The notes below the pieces were generated by a model. It saw only the letters and a program-made list of their open reading frames with translations. It had not been told where the DNA came from and ran no database searches. DNA of 64,000 nt from Astrocystis sublimbata. Its lineage: Eukaryota > Ascomycota > Sordariomycetes > Xylariales > Xylariaceae. Position numbers and translations under genes: made by a program. Numbering within the stretch: position 1 is the first letter of the stretch; the number at the start of each line of letters is the position of its first letter. This document shows positions 12,268 to 23,632 of this stretch, piece by piece. The stretch is taken from positions 372,001 through 436,000 of the forward strand of contig JAJNNY010000003.1 of NCBI GenBank assembly GCA_022453515.1. Direction: 5' to 3'.

Positions 12268-13062
12268 TTATATTGAGCCTATATAGTTTGCTGCTATGTC
12301 TACATAGGAATCATTACACATATATAGAAAAAGCCTCGATAATGGCGGAAGGAAGTCCGCGTCGGAGTATGACATCCGACACGCTCTTGGCTGTACGACG
12401 TGAGCCGCTAACGTAGCATGAGAAGAAAGAGATATACTTAAGCCCCTCACTTTCTGGAGCGAACTACACTCACTGTAAGATGTGTAGAGTCTTTGTTATG
12501 TCGGAGTTCTGCTAGTAGTACGGTAGCCTTGCAGGTTAGCACTTACATATTATCGGCAAGGGCACATTAGCGGCCTAGAGACAGATATGGGGCCCTCGAA
12601 TCCCTCTATATGAATTCAGCGGAGGGTAGGTACTGGATTATCCATAACCACCCTTCATCCAATCGAATAGGGCACTCGTGGTTCGATTCCTAGCATTCTC
12701 CTTTCGGATGATTCAGGGAAAAGGGAGTAGGGGAAAGGGAAAAAGAATCGGACGAGCGAGCGGACTAGCCCCTTTTGGTAGTCCCGCCAGTCGGAGTGGG
12801 TAGGTAGCGGGAGGCGACGGAGGGTCTCTCAGCAAGACAGACACACAAAGTCTGAATCGTTGATCGCTCATTCGGCCACTTGCTTGTTTCTGCGGCAAGA
12901 CTTGCTTTTAGACCTCTAGACCTTCAGGAAGTACCTGCCCGCTTTGTCACACCTGGACTTCAAGGAGTCGGCGGAGATGACAGAATAGGCGAAACGCCGC
13001 TCGCCCTATGATAGTCTAACCCAGGGACTATACTCATAGTATAATCTAATTGCCTTCAAGCG
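12268..13062. other. divergent promoter region, DUF1479 gene / Zn-cluster gene
   Basis: About 800 bp shared by two divergently transcribed genes. On the DUF1479 side TATATAG-type sequence lies at about 12281-12287. A solitary box-B-like GGTTCGATTCC occurs at 12679-12689 without a cloverleaf. No CDS was recognised. Confidence 0.5.
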
Positions 13063-15062
13063 ATGGTCAAGTTTGTGGAATCCGACACCACGGGCTTGCC
13101 GCTCAAGAGGAAACAAGTCGCCCAGGCGTGCGAGAAGTGCCGCCGCCGGAAGAAGCGATGTGTTCATACAGACCCCAATTTACATAGCGACTCGCCTCCT
13201 GCTCATCCGCCCAATAAGTCATCGGCGGCAGGGGCGTCGCAACTTTCGGACCCGTCACTTGTGGATCGGAGCAGCAAAACACAGACACCTAGTTCTACTC
13301 TTTCCAATGGCAATACACAGCCCGTCTCGCCCGCTGTCCGGGATGAGGCCGAAGGAAACCACGGCGAAGGCCACCCTTCAACATATTACGGCGATCTGAA
13401 CCCAGAGGCCATTCTGATGGAGGCGACTAATCTATGCTCCAAGCGTGATGTCTCAGCGCCCGGTGGTCTCGGAATATGGCAGGCTTCTCTCCCTCCTCGC
13501 GCAAGCACTCAAAGTCTGAGTGTTCCAAGTGTGCAGTCGTCCTCGCGACAGGCGGTTCAAGATATGTTGAGATCGTATCTGTGGAACCACTGTCTACCTT
13601 GCCGCGCTCCATCTTCCGACTATGCGGTACTGAGACGTATATATTTTGAGAAACTGAACCCTATATTTCCTATTTTTGAAGATCCCGCGGTGTCAAGTAC
13701 GCCTGATGAACCGACTGACATCCTCGTCCAACAAGTGATCAGCCTCGCAGCCGCTGCGGACCCTGAAGCCACTCAGCATCTTCGTGTGAGCCCCAATGGA
13801 CCTCTCCTCTCCCGTCAAGAGTTCTGCGCATCCTTGTCCAACTCTGTATTGACAACACTGGAAGCTGGAATTGTGACCGATCGGGTTTGGCTCACTCGCC
13901 TGTCAGCCGCCTTGTCGCTATACACACAGCCCACAAATGCCGAAGAGACTGACATTCCGGCTCAACTCAATAGCCGTGCTGTTCATCAGATGCATACACT
14001 TGGACTTCAGATGGCAGTGGATGATGGGCATCAGAAAAGAGACATGATACGCACACTGTTCTGTAGTTTGTGGGCACTCGATCGCCTGACAAGCGCTTTT
14101 TATGGTCGTGCTTGTCTGATACACGAACGAGATGTTGGCTGGGACATCAATAGTTGCATCCGTGTGCAGGCACCGCCTTTCCGCCTTCTTCTCATGATCA
14201 TTAATCTTCTTGACCAAGTGATTGCTCTCTATCGCCCAGGAACCCGTCCGATTAGACCCGTTCTCATCGAGCTACCAATTTTTGAGCAGATGGTCCTTGA
14301 TGCGGAGGCATCGAGGATGTCGAGTTCCTGCCTCGGTGAGTTGGACACAAAGAGAAACAGAAAGGCAAGACCGCTGACCGTTCCGAAGCCTCATTAGAAA
14401 TCTTCTATCACTCCGTGGCCATCTTATCAGCTCAATCACCAGCTGATTTGACGTCGTCGTCAGCCCTGCCTAACCCTGCGACCAACAGTCGAAGATCATT
14501 AGCGGCAGATCGCATTACATCTATAATTAGCGAAGAATTTGCCGGGCAGCTCTCGCATATGCCATTTATACCCTACGCGGTATCCCTATCTCTAAGTGTG
14601 TCATATAGGAAGATGCGGCACAGCAAAATCCCCATGTTCAGAAGTCGTGGTAAACAGGCCTTTCGCAAGAACATCGCGTTGTTGAAATCGATGGACGACA
14701 TGTTCTGGAAATCGAAAACCATGGTGGCCATGGCAGAGCAGGTGCTCAATGAGATGGACAAGGCAGTCGCTTCACTTGCTCATGAAAACGGGCTCACTGA
14801 CCTGTCAAGAAGAGCTGACACGATACCAGAAGGCGAAACTTCACAGACACCGGCGGAGGAATTCCGAGCCCAGGACTTTGCGCATAGTATGGTCGACCTG
14901 GGTAACGAATGGACTCTGTTTGATACTGTTCCCGATTTAGACCTGTTTGGGCATTTCGACCCGACATTCGATCTAGGAGCTGTCGATGCTGCCCTCGAAG
15001 GCAATTTCGATTTCGGAACTTCGGCGAACTGGATTGATTGGCAGCAACAATGGGGTCAGTAA
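13063..15062 (+). CDS. Fungal transcription factor with an incomplete Zn cluster
   Basis: Exons 13063-14335 and 14398-15062 join in phase 1 across a 62-nt intron (GTGAGT...CATTAG), giving 645 residues. Near the N-terminus, ACEKCRRRKKRC supplies the first three cysteines of a Zn2Cys6 cluster (C-x2-C-x6-C) with basic residues between them. The usual second triplet is absent; a Ser/Pro-rich linker follows. From about residue 185 the protein has a fungal-specific regulatory domain (YFEKLNPIFPIFEDP, then HQMHTLGLQM, FCSLWALDRLTSAFYGR and, across the splice, LEIFYHSVAIL). The last 60 residues are acidic and hydrophobic, like an activation region. It probably regulates a metabolic gene; the divergent DUF1479 gene is the nearest candidate. 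The half cluster might mean modified DNA binding or a family trait. Confidence 0.82.
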
Positions 15063-15542
15063 TTATCGATCTTGGGTCTTTCGGAATTGGCCGTCGATTC
15101 CGTACCCTTTACCTAGGTATTGCGTAGATAGAACGGTCGATCAGAAAGGTGGTTGTATTGGGAGAGATTCTACCTACCTAGGTACTGTGTGGGCTAGGTA
15201 ATTGGAAGGAATATGGCTATTACGATGAGGGCATCGCTATTTCTGTTTTTTTTTTGGGTGGGGGGGAAATGTAGGGAAGTCACGGCTGTGACACCTCTAC
15301 AGAACCTAGACCTCTACCACCATTGCCTGTGCCTTCCTTCTGTGCAGACGCTCCTTTCTACCTTGTGTATGGCTGCGAGAGTAGAGTTAAATTCGGTTAA
15401 ACTCTTAGTACTCTTGCCACGTATAAGCTGTGCGGTGGGCGTCCTGTATCTATACAACCGATGTCTTGACTCATTCTTGATCAGTACTGATTTCCGGCAT
15501 CTTTTGTCTGCAAAATGGGAGAAGGATCCATCCGCAATAGTC
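15063..15542. other. gene-free spacer
   Basis: It contains TACCTAGGTA-type motifs at 15109-15119 and 15171-15185 and homopolymer runs of T and G at about 15245-15266. The open frame running from 15213 into the aldolase pseudogene has no protein-like features before 15543. Confidence 0.5.
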
Positions 15543-16375
15543 ATGTCTGATATCAACACTTATACCATTTCATCACCGAGTATTGCCAAGTTGATTGACC
15601 ACTCGTTAGTCAATCCCTTGGCGACAGACAGTGAAGTTCAGGATGGCCCTATAACGTGCATCGTGCGCGAGAGATGCTTGAGAATACCGGCGTTCTCATC
15701 TGCTCCGTCGTCGGCTTTCCCCACGGCGACAGCACGATGACGACAAAAGCCCTCGAGGCTCAGATGGCCGTGGCGGATGGTGCACGTGAGATTGACGTGC
15801 AAGTCAACTTGGGCAAGGTGCTGAGCGACGACGTATGTAACCACTGGCATCAATGAGTCTTTGTGTTCCCGAAGTCCCTGCACGCCCCCGACCATTAACG
15901 AGATTTTTTTCTTTATTTTAAAAAACGAAAAGAAAAGTTTACTGGCTCCAGTGGTTAAAGTGGGCGTACGTTGCCGGGGAAATCCGGTTCGTCAACGAGA
16001 CCGTCAAGCAATGCGGTGCAACACTCGATGTGATCCTCGAGATCAATTTCTTTAGAGATTTGCACATCATCATCCTCTGCAGGATCTGTTCCGATATTGG
16101 AGTGGCCTAAGTGAAAAACCTCGACGGAGTTCGGCTTTGTTAAACTACCCAATGGACTCTTTTCCTTGGAAGGGCTCGCTTTGTCGCGTCTCCAATTAAT
16201 GAAGCAGAGCGTTGGCACGCATGTTCTTGTCAAGGTCGCCGGGGGTATTCGCACGCTTGAAGATCTCACAACGGCGATGGGAGCTGGGGCTAGTCGGATA
16301 GAAACGTGCTATACGCAGGAGATAATGGAACAAGCCATGGCTCGGGGTATGGGGAAAACACCGGTGCGGATATAA
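15543..16375 (+). pseudogene. Decayed deoxyribose-phosphate aldolase gene (deoC family)
   Basis: Pieces of DERA, which cleaves deoxyribose-5-phosphate to glyceraldehyde-3-phosphate and acetaldehyde, follow in order but in different frames. SIAKLIDHSLVNP starts in frame 1. Then about 16 codons are missing between VQDG and PYNVHRAREMLENTGV, with a frame change near 15645. VVGFPHGDSTM and REIDVQVNLGKVLSDD follow. An intact-looking intron (15833-15960) precedes WAYVAGEIRFVNE and CGATLDVILE. A TAA at 16108-16110 stops the frame just before the segment that should hold the Schiff-base lysine (expected FVKTSTG), with a second stop about 30 bases on. A further frame change leads to VLVKVAGGIRTLEDL and the terminal residues. 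At least one internal deletion, one more frameshift and two stops argue against any function. Confidence 0.88.
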
Positions 16376-16637
16376 CAGCCAAAACCGCCGACGCTGTTGA
16401 TATCATAGTACATCAGCACTCATTTAATTAAACATCTTCTCCTTTTTTTGACTAAACATAAGAGTTATAGAATAATTCGTAGCGTGTCACAAATGCGGAA
16501 CAGTTTTTTTACATACGCGCCTCACTCACAACTACAAGCAAAAAGACTACTGCAGCGTAACCATCTATTGCGTTCTAGCTGTTTGTTCTATTCTATTTTA
16601 CTTTTTTATGCCTTTGCTTTTGCCCTTATGTGCCATT

Positions 16638-17290
16638 TTACAACAGCTTGAGGAAGCCACCGAGGAAGTCGGCCTTGCCAAGGGGAACGCCCTTGTTCCG
16701 CAGGATGTCGTAGAGAGTGGTAAGGTGGAAGTAGACGTTGGGCTGGAGGTAGCCGACGACGTAGTCGACAGCCTTCATGCTGGGCTCGGGGCCGCCACCC
16801 ATCATGGCGGTGACGACCTCACCCTCCTTGCCGTTGACATCCTCGGGCTTGACACCCTCCAGCAGAGCAATGGTCTCGGCAAGGTACTTCTTGCTGTCCT
16901 CGAGAGAAGCTGGGAGGCATTATTAGCATTCCGTCTCGCATAAGCTATTGATGTTTCACCCCCCCTCTTTCTCTCACTTTCTTCGTTCTATAGATGAAGA
17001 GTGTGAGGGAGAGGGAGAGGGAGAGCTGATAGTCAATACGTACCAGGTCCGAACTGGATCGCGTTGGCGGTCTTGCCGGTGAGCTTCTCGACGGTCTTGC
17101 CGCTGTGGAGGGCGCTGATGACGATTTGCTGGCTCAGGGGCCACATGTCGGGAGCGAGGCGTAGGTCGAGGAGTTCTGTGATGGGGGTGCCCTTCTCGGC
17201 AGCGAAAGCCTCGGCCTTGGACAGGAGGGTCTGCTCCGTCTTGAGGGCCTTGATGAGGAAGGCGATGGAAAGGTCGTATAGGGAAGTCAT
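16638..17290 (-). CDS. DUF1993 family protein
   Basis: Two exons, 17290-17044 and 16909-16638, join in phase 1 over a 134-nt intron (GTACGT...CCCAG) to give 172 residues, the usual size. The protein begins MTSLYDLSIAFLIKALKTEQ and continues with LDLRLAPDMWPLSQQIVI and, after the splice, DYVVGYLQPNVYFHLTTLYD and NKGVPLGKADFLGG; these blocks define DUF1993, an all-helical family of unknown function found in fungi and bacteria. No signal peptide is seen, so it is probably cytosolic. The frame is open upstream to 17410, but the Met at 17290 matches the family start. The intron holds a run of (GAGGGA) on plus. It converges on the aldolase pseudogene. Confidence 0.88.
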
Positions 17291-20205
17291 GGTTGCGGTT
17301 GTGGGTCTTGTGAGTGTCGTTGGAGGTGAGGATGTTATGTCTTGGGTGATGAATGAAAGGGGGAAAGAACAGACCGCAACAGCGACACGGCTCCTCTCAT
17401 ATATAGACAAACTGACACACAGACAGTCAACACGATCAAGACAAATGCACCGTCAGGTGTACTCGTACACCAAACTGGTCTCAACCCCTCCTACTGTTAC
17501 GTTCAACAGCCCCTCCCCCCACCGTCTTACTATACTATTCTGGACAAAGACGACCCCTGTATGGATTAAAAAAGGGCCCTGGATGCCTGGTCGAGCTACG
17601 TCGCCGGACTAGCTCCATCCACTTGCTGTGTTCCCAATGGCATGCCCCTGACCAAGCCTCTGTCTCCATGATACGGCTTTGTAATCATGTCGGGCCTGGT
17701 GGAGTTGATTGGCCTAGGTATACTCTCGCGTCTTTCGCTGACAAAATATGGGGCTGGCCCGGGCAGAGGAATATTATTGTCGAGGTCCTAGATGTTGCGG
17801 TGTAGCCCATCAGCTAAGGTACGGACAGTGTGCATCAATGGTGGCATACACCACAGCTACGACTCCACGAGATGTGTATGATTCTTTTCGACTATGTGGG
17901 TGGCATGCCGAGATCAATTGTCTACGTCTGACTGGGGCTTGACTGGTCATTGGCCCGCCGAATAAGCTTTAGGTTGGAACCTGGAAGCAAGGGCATTGTT
18001 AGGGCGCGTCGTCAAGATGAGGAATCTTTGCGATGTGGAATCTTTTGCGATGTTGAGAACATTCCAAAGTATTACGCAACCCACATACATGCAGGACTCT
18101 GTGGGTATAACAACTATACGAATGGTTTGGAATCATGGCCACCACAAGAGTAGGAGTGCATGGATGCCGAAGCATTACCATTACTTGTACTGCACTTACC
18201 ATAAACAATACTATGTACAGGCGAAACAGGGGATCGACGCCATCGCCGCTCTGGATTCATGCGGCGCATCCTCTCGCGGATGTTCACGGACTTCAAGCTG
18301 AACTCTGCATGCCTCAAAACGTCCGTGGTACTAAGTATAGCCGTTGACGTTTACAAATAAATAGACAAAGATACAAATGAGTCTAATTGGCCTTGGGCCT
18401 TGGGCCGTGGTTAGTGAACTGGTTGGGGGCAAACAGCGACTTACGCAGTAATACACGAGATACAGATAGTCAACCATCCCAAGTACAGCATGGCGATCCT
18501 GGTGGAGCGCAGCATCCATTGCATGCACGACGTGGAATGCTCCGAGCGAAGCGGGTTGCATTTATTGCTCCGTACCTGCGACTCTCGCCGACTAAAGCAA
18601 CTTGATGCAGCCGCACTCGCACCCCTCACCCCGCGTCTTATCCGCGCAAAGAGACCTACGTCGCAAGATGCATACTGGCAGTCATGGTTGGGGGCCAGAC
18701 TGTGAATAGCATAAGGTAGCATGATATACGATGGACCGGAGTAGTTTCAGGCTCGATGCTCGCTTACAAATCTGACTTGGAGCTGACTTGACGCATTCGC
18801 AAACGTGCAGTAGCATACATGACTAAGGTAAGGTAGTAGACAGGGAATAGTAGTAGTTGGTATTCATGATGCGAGCTGGGAATTCGCTAGCGCTACTCAC
18901 ATCCATATTTAGTATATCTCCAGATCAGATCTGACCTCTAGTTGTATACTACTGTAACTCCTGATGTAATTACCAAGCTCGCTCCTTGCCCCGGCCCCGA
19001 GACTAGGTAGGTACCAGCTAGGCAAGTAGCTTGTCGGCCTGGGGCGAGATAAATAGACGTCGGCAGTTAGTACTCGTTACTGCAAGTTGGCAACACAACA
19101 TGTACATGTCCATCTCAGTAACCAGATAAGACGTGTAAGTGGTTTGTTTACCTACATAGTAGACCTAGCCCTGTAGACAGATATATGCGCCGCAAAGGTC
19201 ACCATTAATAACCCCACTCTAAACGCGGGGTCGTGGAGGGGCACTGGAAGTCCATCCAGGCGGCCTCGGCGGCCAGATCAAATATAAAATACCTTATGTC
19301 AACATTGGACCTTCCATATTGATAGTATGATACATTGGCCTACATCTTGAAAGCTTGCTTACTCTCATCCGGTTAGATTGGCCATCAAGGTACATATCTG
19401 CTGTACGCAACATTCAGGTAAGCTCAGCCAATCAATGCCAACTACCCGAGCATCCGCGACCTACGTAGGATTCATTGGGAAGGGGTCTGACGCTGGCCGG
19501 CACTACGTGTCAGATACCCAACCTATTGTACTCATTCCGGCTCTGTTCCGGCATGGCTGGACCGGCAGCTTGACTTACTACAAGCAAGCAAGCAAGCAAG
19601 CAATCAAATTAGAAGTCATTGGGGCCTAGCCTTAAGTAGGTAGGTAATTAAGATGTGCTATCGTAACATCTGGAATGGTTCTTGTGAACGTGTCTCGTTG
19701 CCGTATTCATGCATCGAAATAGTATCAAGCATACCAATCCACCATACACCCTTTCGCATCACAGCTTACTTAAAAAAGAAAAGAAAAAGAAAATCGCAAC
19801 GATAAGAGGGACGCTAGTTGCGCTCCCAGCCATGCCATCCCGCAGCAATTCAATCTCGCCCTGTGGCCTGCTCATATTTTGCCAAAATAATAAATCCACG
19901 CAGCTTAGCCCATCCTGAACCCGCCAATGCCTACATTGTTTTTCTCCTTCCCACGGTCCATCTGCAACGACACATAGTAATACATCAAACTAGATTCCGA
20001 CAACTGGGGCCCGTTCTAGGGCTCCTTGCCGGTTGCTTGCGCATGTAATCCAACCAACACCATAAGTGACCGACCATAAGTGACTCCTATTGCAAAACCC
20101 GGGGAGAAAAGAGAAACGAAGGAAAACAGAAGAGTATTCGCTCGCGAACACCAAGTGGTTTAGCAACACTAAATTGCAGCAAGCAACAGCAACAGCAACA
20201 CCTAC
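17291..20205. other. long gene-free spacer
   Basis: About 2.9 kb with only short frames on both strands, none with recognisable domains or plausible splice chains. It includes a (CAAG)n run (19581-19602) and TAGGTACC-type motifs near 19003-19016 and 19633-19647. No tRNA cloverleaf or transposon end was found. Confidence 0.5.
19581..19602. repeat. (CAAG)n microsatellite
   Basis: Five and a half perfect CAAG units in non-coding DNA. Confidence 0.9.
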
Positions 20206-21559
20206 TCAGTCCTTGGTGATCCACAACCAGACCACGGCCTTACCCCGGCCAGAGCGGGAGTTGTCCCAGCCAATGTCCTTGAGGGTCTTCTGGCAGTCGG
20301 CGATCTGGTCGCCCGAGAAGATCATGCCGCGGTGCCACGTGCCGCTGCCGCCCTCGACGACCTCGACCAGCCGGTTCAGCATGGGGTTCGGGTTGCAGGC
20401 GCCGAAGCGCAGCATGAGCTCCGCGATGGTGGTGTTGGTGGGCACGTGGAACTTGGCGAACGAGTAGTTCATGTTGGGAGCCCGCCACGGCGGCTCCGTC
20501 GTCTTGAACACGTGGATCTTGGTGTGCTCGCCGTGGAACACGTAGTTGTACCCCGGCTCGCACCCGGCCCCGCCCGTCGAGTTCACCATGTTCATCCCCG
20601 GCACGTCGAGGCTGACCTGCGGGTGCGGCTGCGGAAGCCGCTGGCTCGGGTCGTGGTACCCTTGCGGCGGCCCGTAGTACCCTTGCTGCGCCGGGTACGC
20701 CATCGGGGGAAGCGGTGCTGGCGGATATGCGGCAGCAGGTGCGTACGCGCCTGGACACATTCGTTAGCCCGCGCGTTTCCAATGGGGTGAGGAGGGTGTT
20801 GGCAAAGAGGCGCACCGGGGAACGCGTTGCCGTAGCCCGGCGTATTTGGCATCGAACCGTCTCCGGCATCCCACCCGAAGCGGGGATTCCACCCGCCCTG
20901 TCCAGCCATGGTGGCAGGAGGATGAGCTGAAGAAGGGCTATAATTGTGTTGGGAGTAGACTCGAGTCCCTGCCTCGCTGTCGCGGTTGAATGGGCCGGGT
21001 CCAACCTTGTGTAGGAACGGATGCAAGTTGAGATCGACAGGCGTAGTTCTGGTGAGAATCAAATAACCGTCGTCGGTGAAGGTGAGGTCGTGGTATGTGT
21101 TGGGTGCGATGTCTGCTACACGAGTTTTAGTATTGGTCAAAGTAGTGAAGGCATGAGAGAAGGGACCGAGGGCATGGGGTTGTGACCTTTCTCGTCCCAA
21201 GGGAAGGCTTCGCCCAGGGAGAGACGGGCTATGGACTTACCTCTACGTGCGCCAGTCACTACGTAATCGTCGGCATCCGACTCGGAGTCTGAGCTTGAGG
21301 GTTGGTCGTCTCTGAAGCCTAGGAACAGCTCGATGCGCCAGAGTTCGCGATCTGCAGCGTCGTAGAAAGACCCAGTAACAAGACAAGCCCACGGCAGGCC
21401 GGATGGATGGGCCCATATGTATTGCCCTACGATGACTTTTGTGGCAGGATAGGGAAACTCGAGTCTGTCTGACCGGCTCGTCCGAGGATCCACGGTTGGT
21501 GATGTGGCCTCAGCAACTCGCCCAACGGCAGAGTTGCTGAAGAGGTACAACAGTATCAC
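20206..21559 (-). CDS. Uncharacterised fungal protein with Pro/Gly/Tyr-rich N-terminus
   Basis: The firm part is 20909-20816 joined to 20750-20206 (65-nt intron, GTGCGC, branch CTAAC, CCAG), 212 residues starting at a strong-context ATG (CCACCATGG). It opens with a Gly/Pro/Tyr-rich stretch (MAGQGGWNPRFGWDAGDGS; YPAQQGYYGPPQGYHDPS). A globular half follows: GYNYVFHGEHTKIHVFKT, NYSFAKFHVPTNTTIAELM and a C-terminal AVVWLWITKD. The same frame stays open upstream and a further exon, 21559-21241, joins in phase through GTAAGT at 21240 and an acceptor at 21116. That would make a 387-residue protein, with extra segments such as YIWAHPSGLPWACLV and YHDLTFTDDGYLILTR. I cannot tell whether the extension is translated with the core. 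The function is unknown; no catalytic motif was recognised. Confidence 0.65.
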
Positions 21560-22828
21560 ACTCTGGCTATGGAAGTTACCACTGAGACGTGATAGTGACG
21601 CGCGGCAATGCTATGCGTGGGCCAATGCAATGCAGTACAGTGCAAACAAACTAGGACGGCGACTATACGTCAACAGAATGCCCAATAGTCAGATAACCAG
21701 TGAATAATGCGTTGGCACGGTTGTTTTTGATGAATCAATGGAGATATTCAATGAAGAGGATGGAGTGGCACTCGTGAGCTTCTCTCCCTTCCTCTCCTCC
21801 CTCTCTGCCTCTCCCCCCTCTCGCGCGCTTTCTATTAATCTAATTCGACGTAATTCTATTACATAGTACATATCTGATTTAACAGCATTCGGTTGGGCCA
21901 GTGGCTCCATGTGACTTGATCGAGGCATCAAGTCGGACAGTCACGGTAGTAAAGAAATTACAGTGCACCACCGAGGCGCCTTATAGCTAATTGTACTCGT
22001 ATGATACGAGTAGGCAGCAAGCCAGCTAGCCTCTCGGATTGCCGCTGTGACTCAACAGTGGCAGTGCTGCGTCGAGTCAAACCGCGCAGGCAGGTGGTGA
22101 ATGTTCGTTGATGGCCATCAGGCGTATATAATGTATGACTATCCCAACATCGGGTTCGCCACCGTGACAATGGTGAGACGGAGCGGTTGGCTAGACGGCT
22201 CCTATAGAGCGGCAGTCCAGTCGAGTGTTTGTTGAGTGTCTTAGCGCGTTATGGGTGTCGGCCTATAGGAGTCTCATCATGAGTATCACCAGGCCGTCGT
22301 ACAACAACCCGAGTGGCACGAGGAACATAGCAAACAATCAGTAGGGCCGACATGGACTGAGTACCCCCGCACACGGCCCAGCCGCCCGATCCGATGGCTT
22401 TGCAATAGGGCTGCAGGGCAGTTGGGCGATACAGTTTCCCACCCTTGGGAAAATGCCTTGCAGCTGGCATCTGGCTTCGTAAACCCGATGAAGATCCAGC
22501 GTGTGGCATAGTGTACCTAGGTGAACAACCACTCGTAGTGGTCTGGTGTCCTGTGTCCTATGTCCTATGTCCTGATGACCTTGGGCCGGGCACTGGCCAC
22601 GTCCACTCATCGACATGCGGGAAACAGGATCGAGCCGTGTTGGCAATTGGTGGGAGTAGCTGTAAGGTCTGGCAGCCGCCAGGTCATGTATGACAAAGCT
22701 CCCGCGCCAAGGATCTTCCCTCGCCAGCCGAGAGAAGAAGTTGCCGTCACAAGAGATCTCAATTGGTGCAACCTCGTGGCGAAGAGGCAGTAGGAAGATG
22801 GGAGACGTTGGCGAGCATATCTGGCACG
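21560..22828. other. gene-free spacer
   Basis: It contains a polypyrimidine tract on plus at about 21778-21834 and a GTCCTATGTCCTATGTCCT triplet near 22552-22572. Open frames up to 218 codons (22338-22994, minus) overlap the ankyrin gene in another frame and look spurious. Confidence 0.5.
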
Positions 22829-23632
22829 TCATCCGGATGCGTCGTGGTCCACAAGTCGCACGGCAGCACCTCCTTTCCGGCATTCGTCGGTCTCCTGCTT
22901 CGCACGTTTCCGCTTCTCGACGTCGACGACAAGATTCTTGAAGTATACCTCGGCCTGCACGGTTGCGCTGTACGCAACGGCGTTCCAGCTCCACATGTTC
23001 TTCTTGTCGGCATCAGCACCGGCTGCGAGCAGGGTGCGCAGCACAAGTAGGTGCCCATTGCTGCTCGCGAAGTGGAGGGCCGTGTTGCCTTCGTGGTCGG
23101 CGTTGGTGACGGCCGACTCAGCGCCGCCGGGCACGTAGGTGAGCAGGATCTGTAGCACGGTATCGTGGCCGCCGACGCTGGCCTCCATGATGGCGTCTCG
23201 GCCTCGTGAATCGCGGCGCAGGATGGTGGCGGGGTCGTTCTCGGCCAAGAAGTGGACGACCTCGGTGTGGCCGGCGCCGGCGGCCAGCATCAGAGCGGTC
23301 TGGTGAAGATCGTTGAGGGCGGGCGTGGGCTTCTCGTGGTCGAGGCGGACGAGGATCTTACAGACCTGGAGATAGCCAAGGCTGGCGGCGAGATGGAGGT
23401 TCGAGTTGGCGAGCCCGTCGGCCGAGTGGTCGGGGTTGTGGACGAGGGCAGGATGGTTGGCGACGATGCGCTTCACGAGCGAGGCATCGTTGCTGCGCAC
23501 AGCCCGACGAAGTCGCTGTGATGGCTCGATCCTATGAACAACAAGACGCGGGCGCCCATGTAAGCCGAGGTGATGGGTGATGGGTGATGGGTGGTCCCGT
23601 AGGACCGCAACCACGGGTTGCAGATTACTCAC
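22829..23632 (-). CDS. Ankyrin-repeat protein, TORC2 subunit Avo2-like
   Basis: A 267-residue frame. After about 40 unpromising residues comes RLRRAVRSNDASLVKRIVAN, then a series of ankyrin repeats: NSNLHLAASLGYLQVCKILV, QTALMLAAGAGHTEVVHFLA, GRDAIMEASVGGHDTVLQIL and GNTALHFASSNGHLLVLRTL. A short basic tail follows (VEKRKRAKQETDE). Order and wording of the repeats resemble fungal Avo2, an accessory subunit of TOR complex 2, but small ankyrin proteins are hard to separate, so this is tentative. The first 40 residues include a (GGGTGAT)n-derived stretch at about 23572-23594 and may conceal an intron ending TTCATAG just before RIEPSQRLRR. If so, the first exon would be only a few codons from the ATG at 23632. 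Confidence 0.7.
   Translation of the reverse strand: MSNLQPVVAVLRDHPSPITHHLGLHGRPRLVVHRIEPSQRLRRAVRSNDASLVKRIVANHPALVHNPDHSADGLANSNLHLAASLGYLQVCKILVRLDHEKPTPALNDLHQTALMLAAGAGHTEVVHFLAENDPATILRRDSRGRDAIMEASVGGHDTVLQILLTYVPGGAESAVTNADHEGNTALHFASSNGHLLVLRTLLAAGADADKKNMWSWNAVAYSATVQAEVYFKNLVVDVEKRKRAKQETDECRKGGAAVRLVDHDASG

Noticed and set aside
12676..12695. GGTTCGATTCC, a perfect tRNA box B
   Set aside because: No box A, anticodon arm or paired acceptor stem could be placed around it; at most a tRNA fragment.
15213..15542. Upstream part of the open frame leading into the aldolase pseudogene
   Set aside because: Poly-T and poly-G derived residues and no family similarity; the DERA start fits 15543.
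22338..22994. 218-codon frame on minus
   Set aside because: Overlaps the ankyrin gene in another frame; composition is not protein-like.
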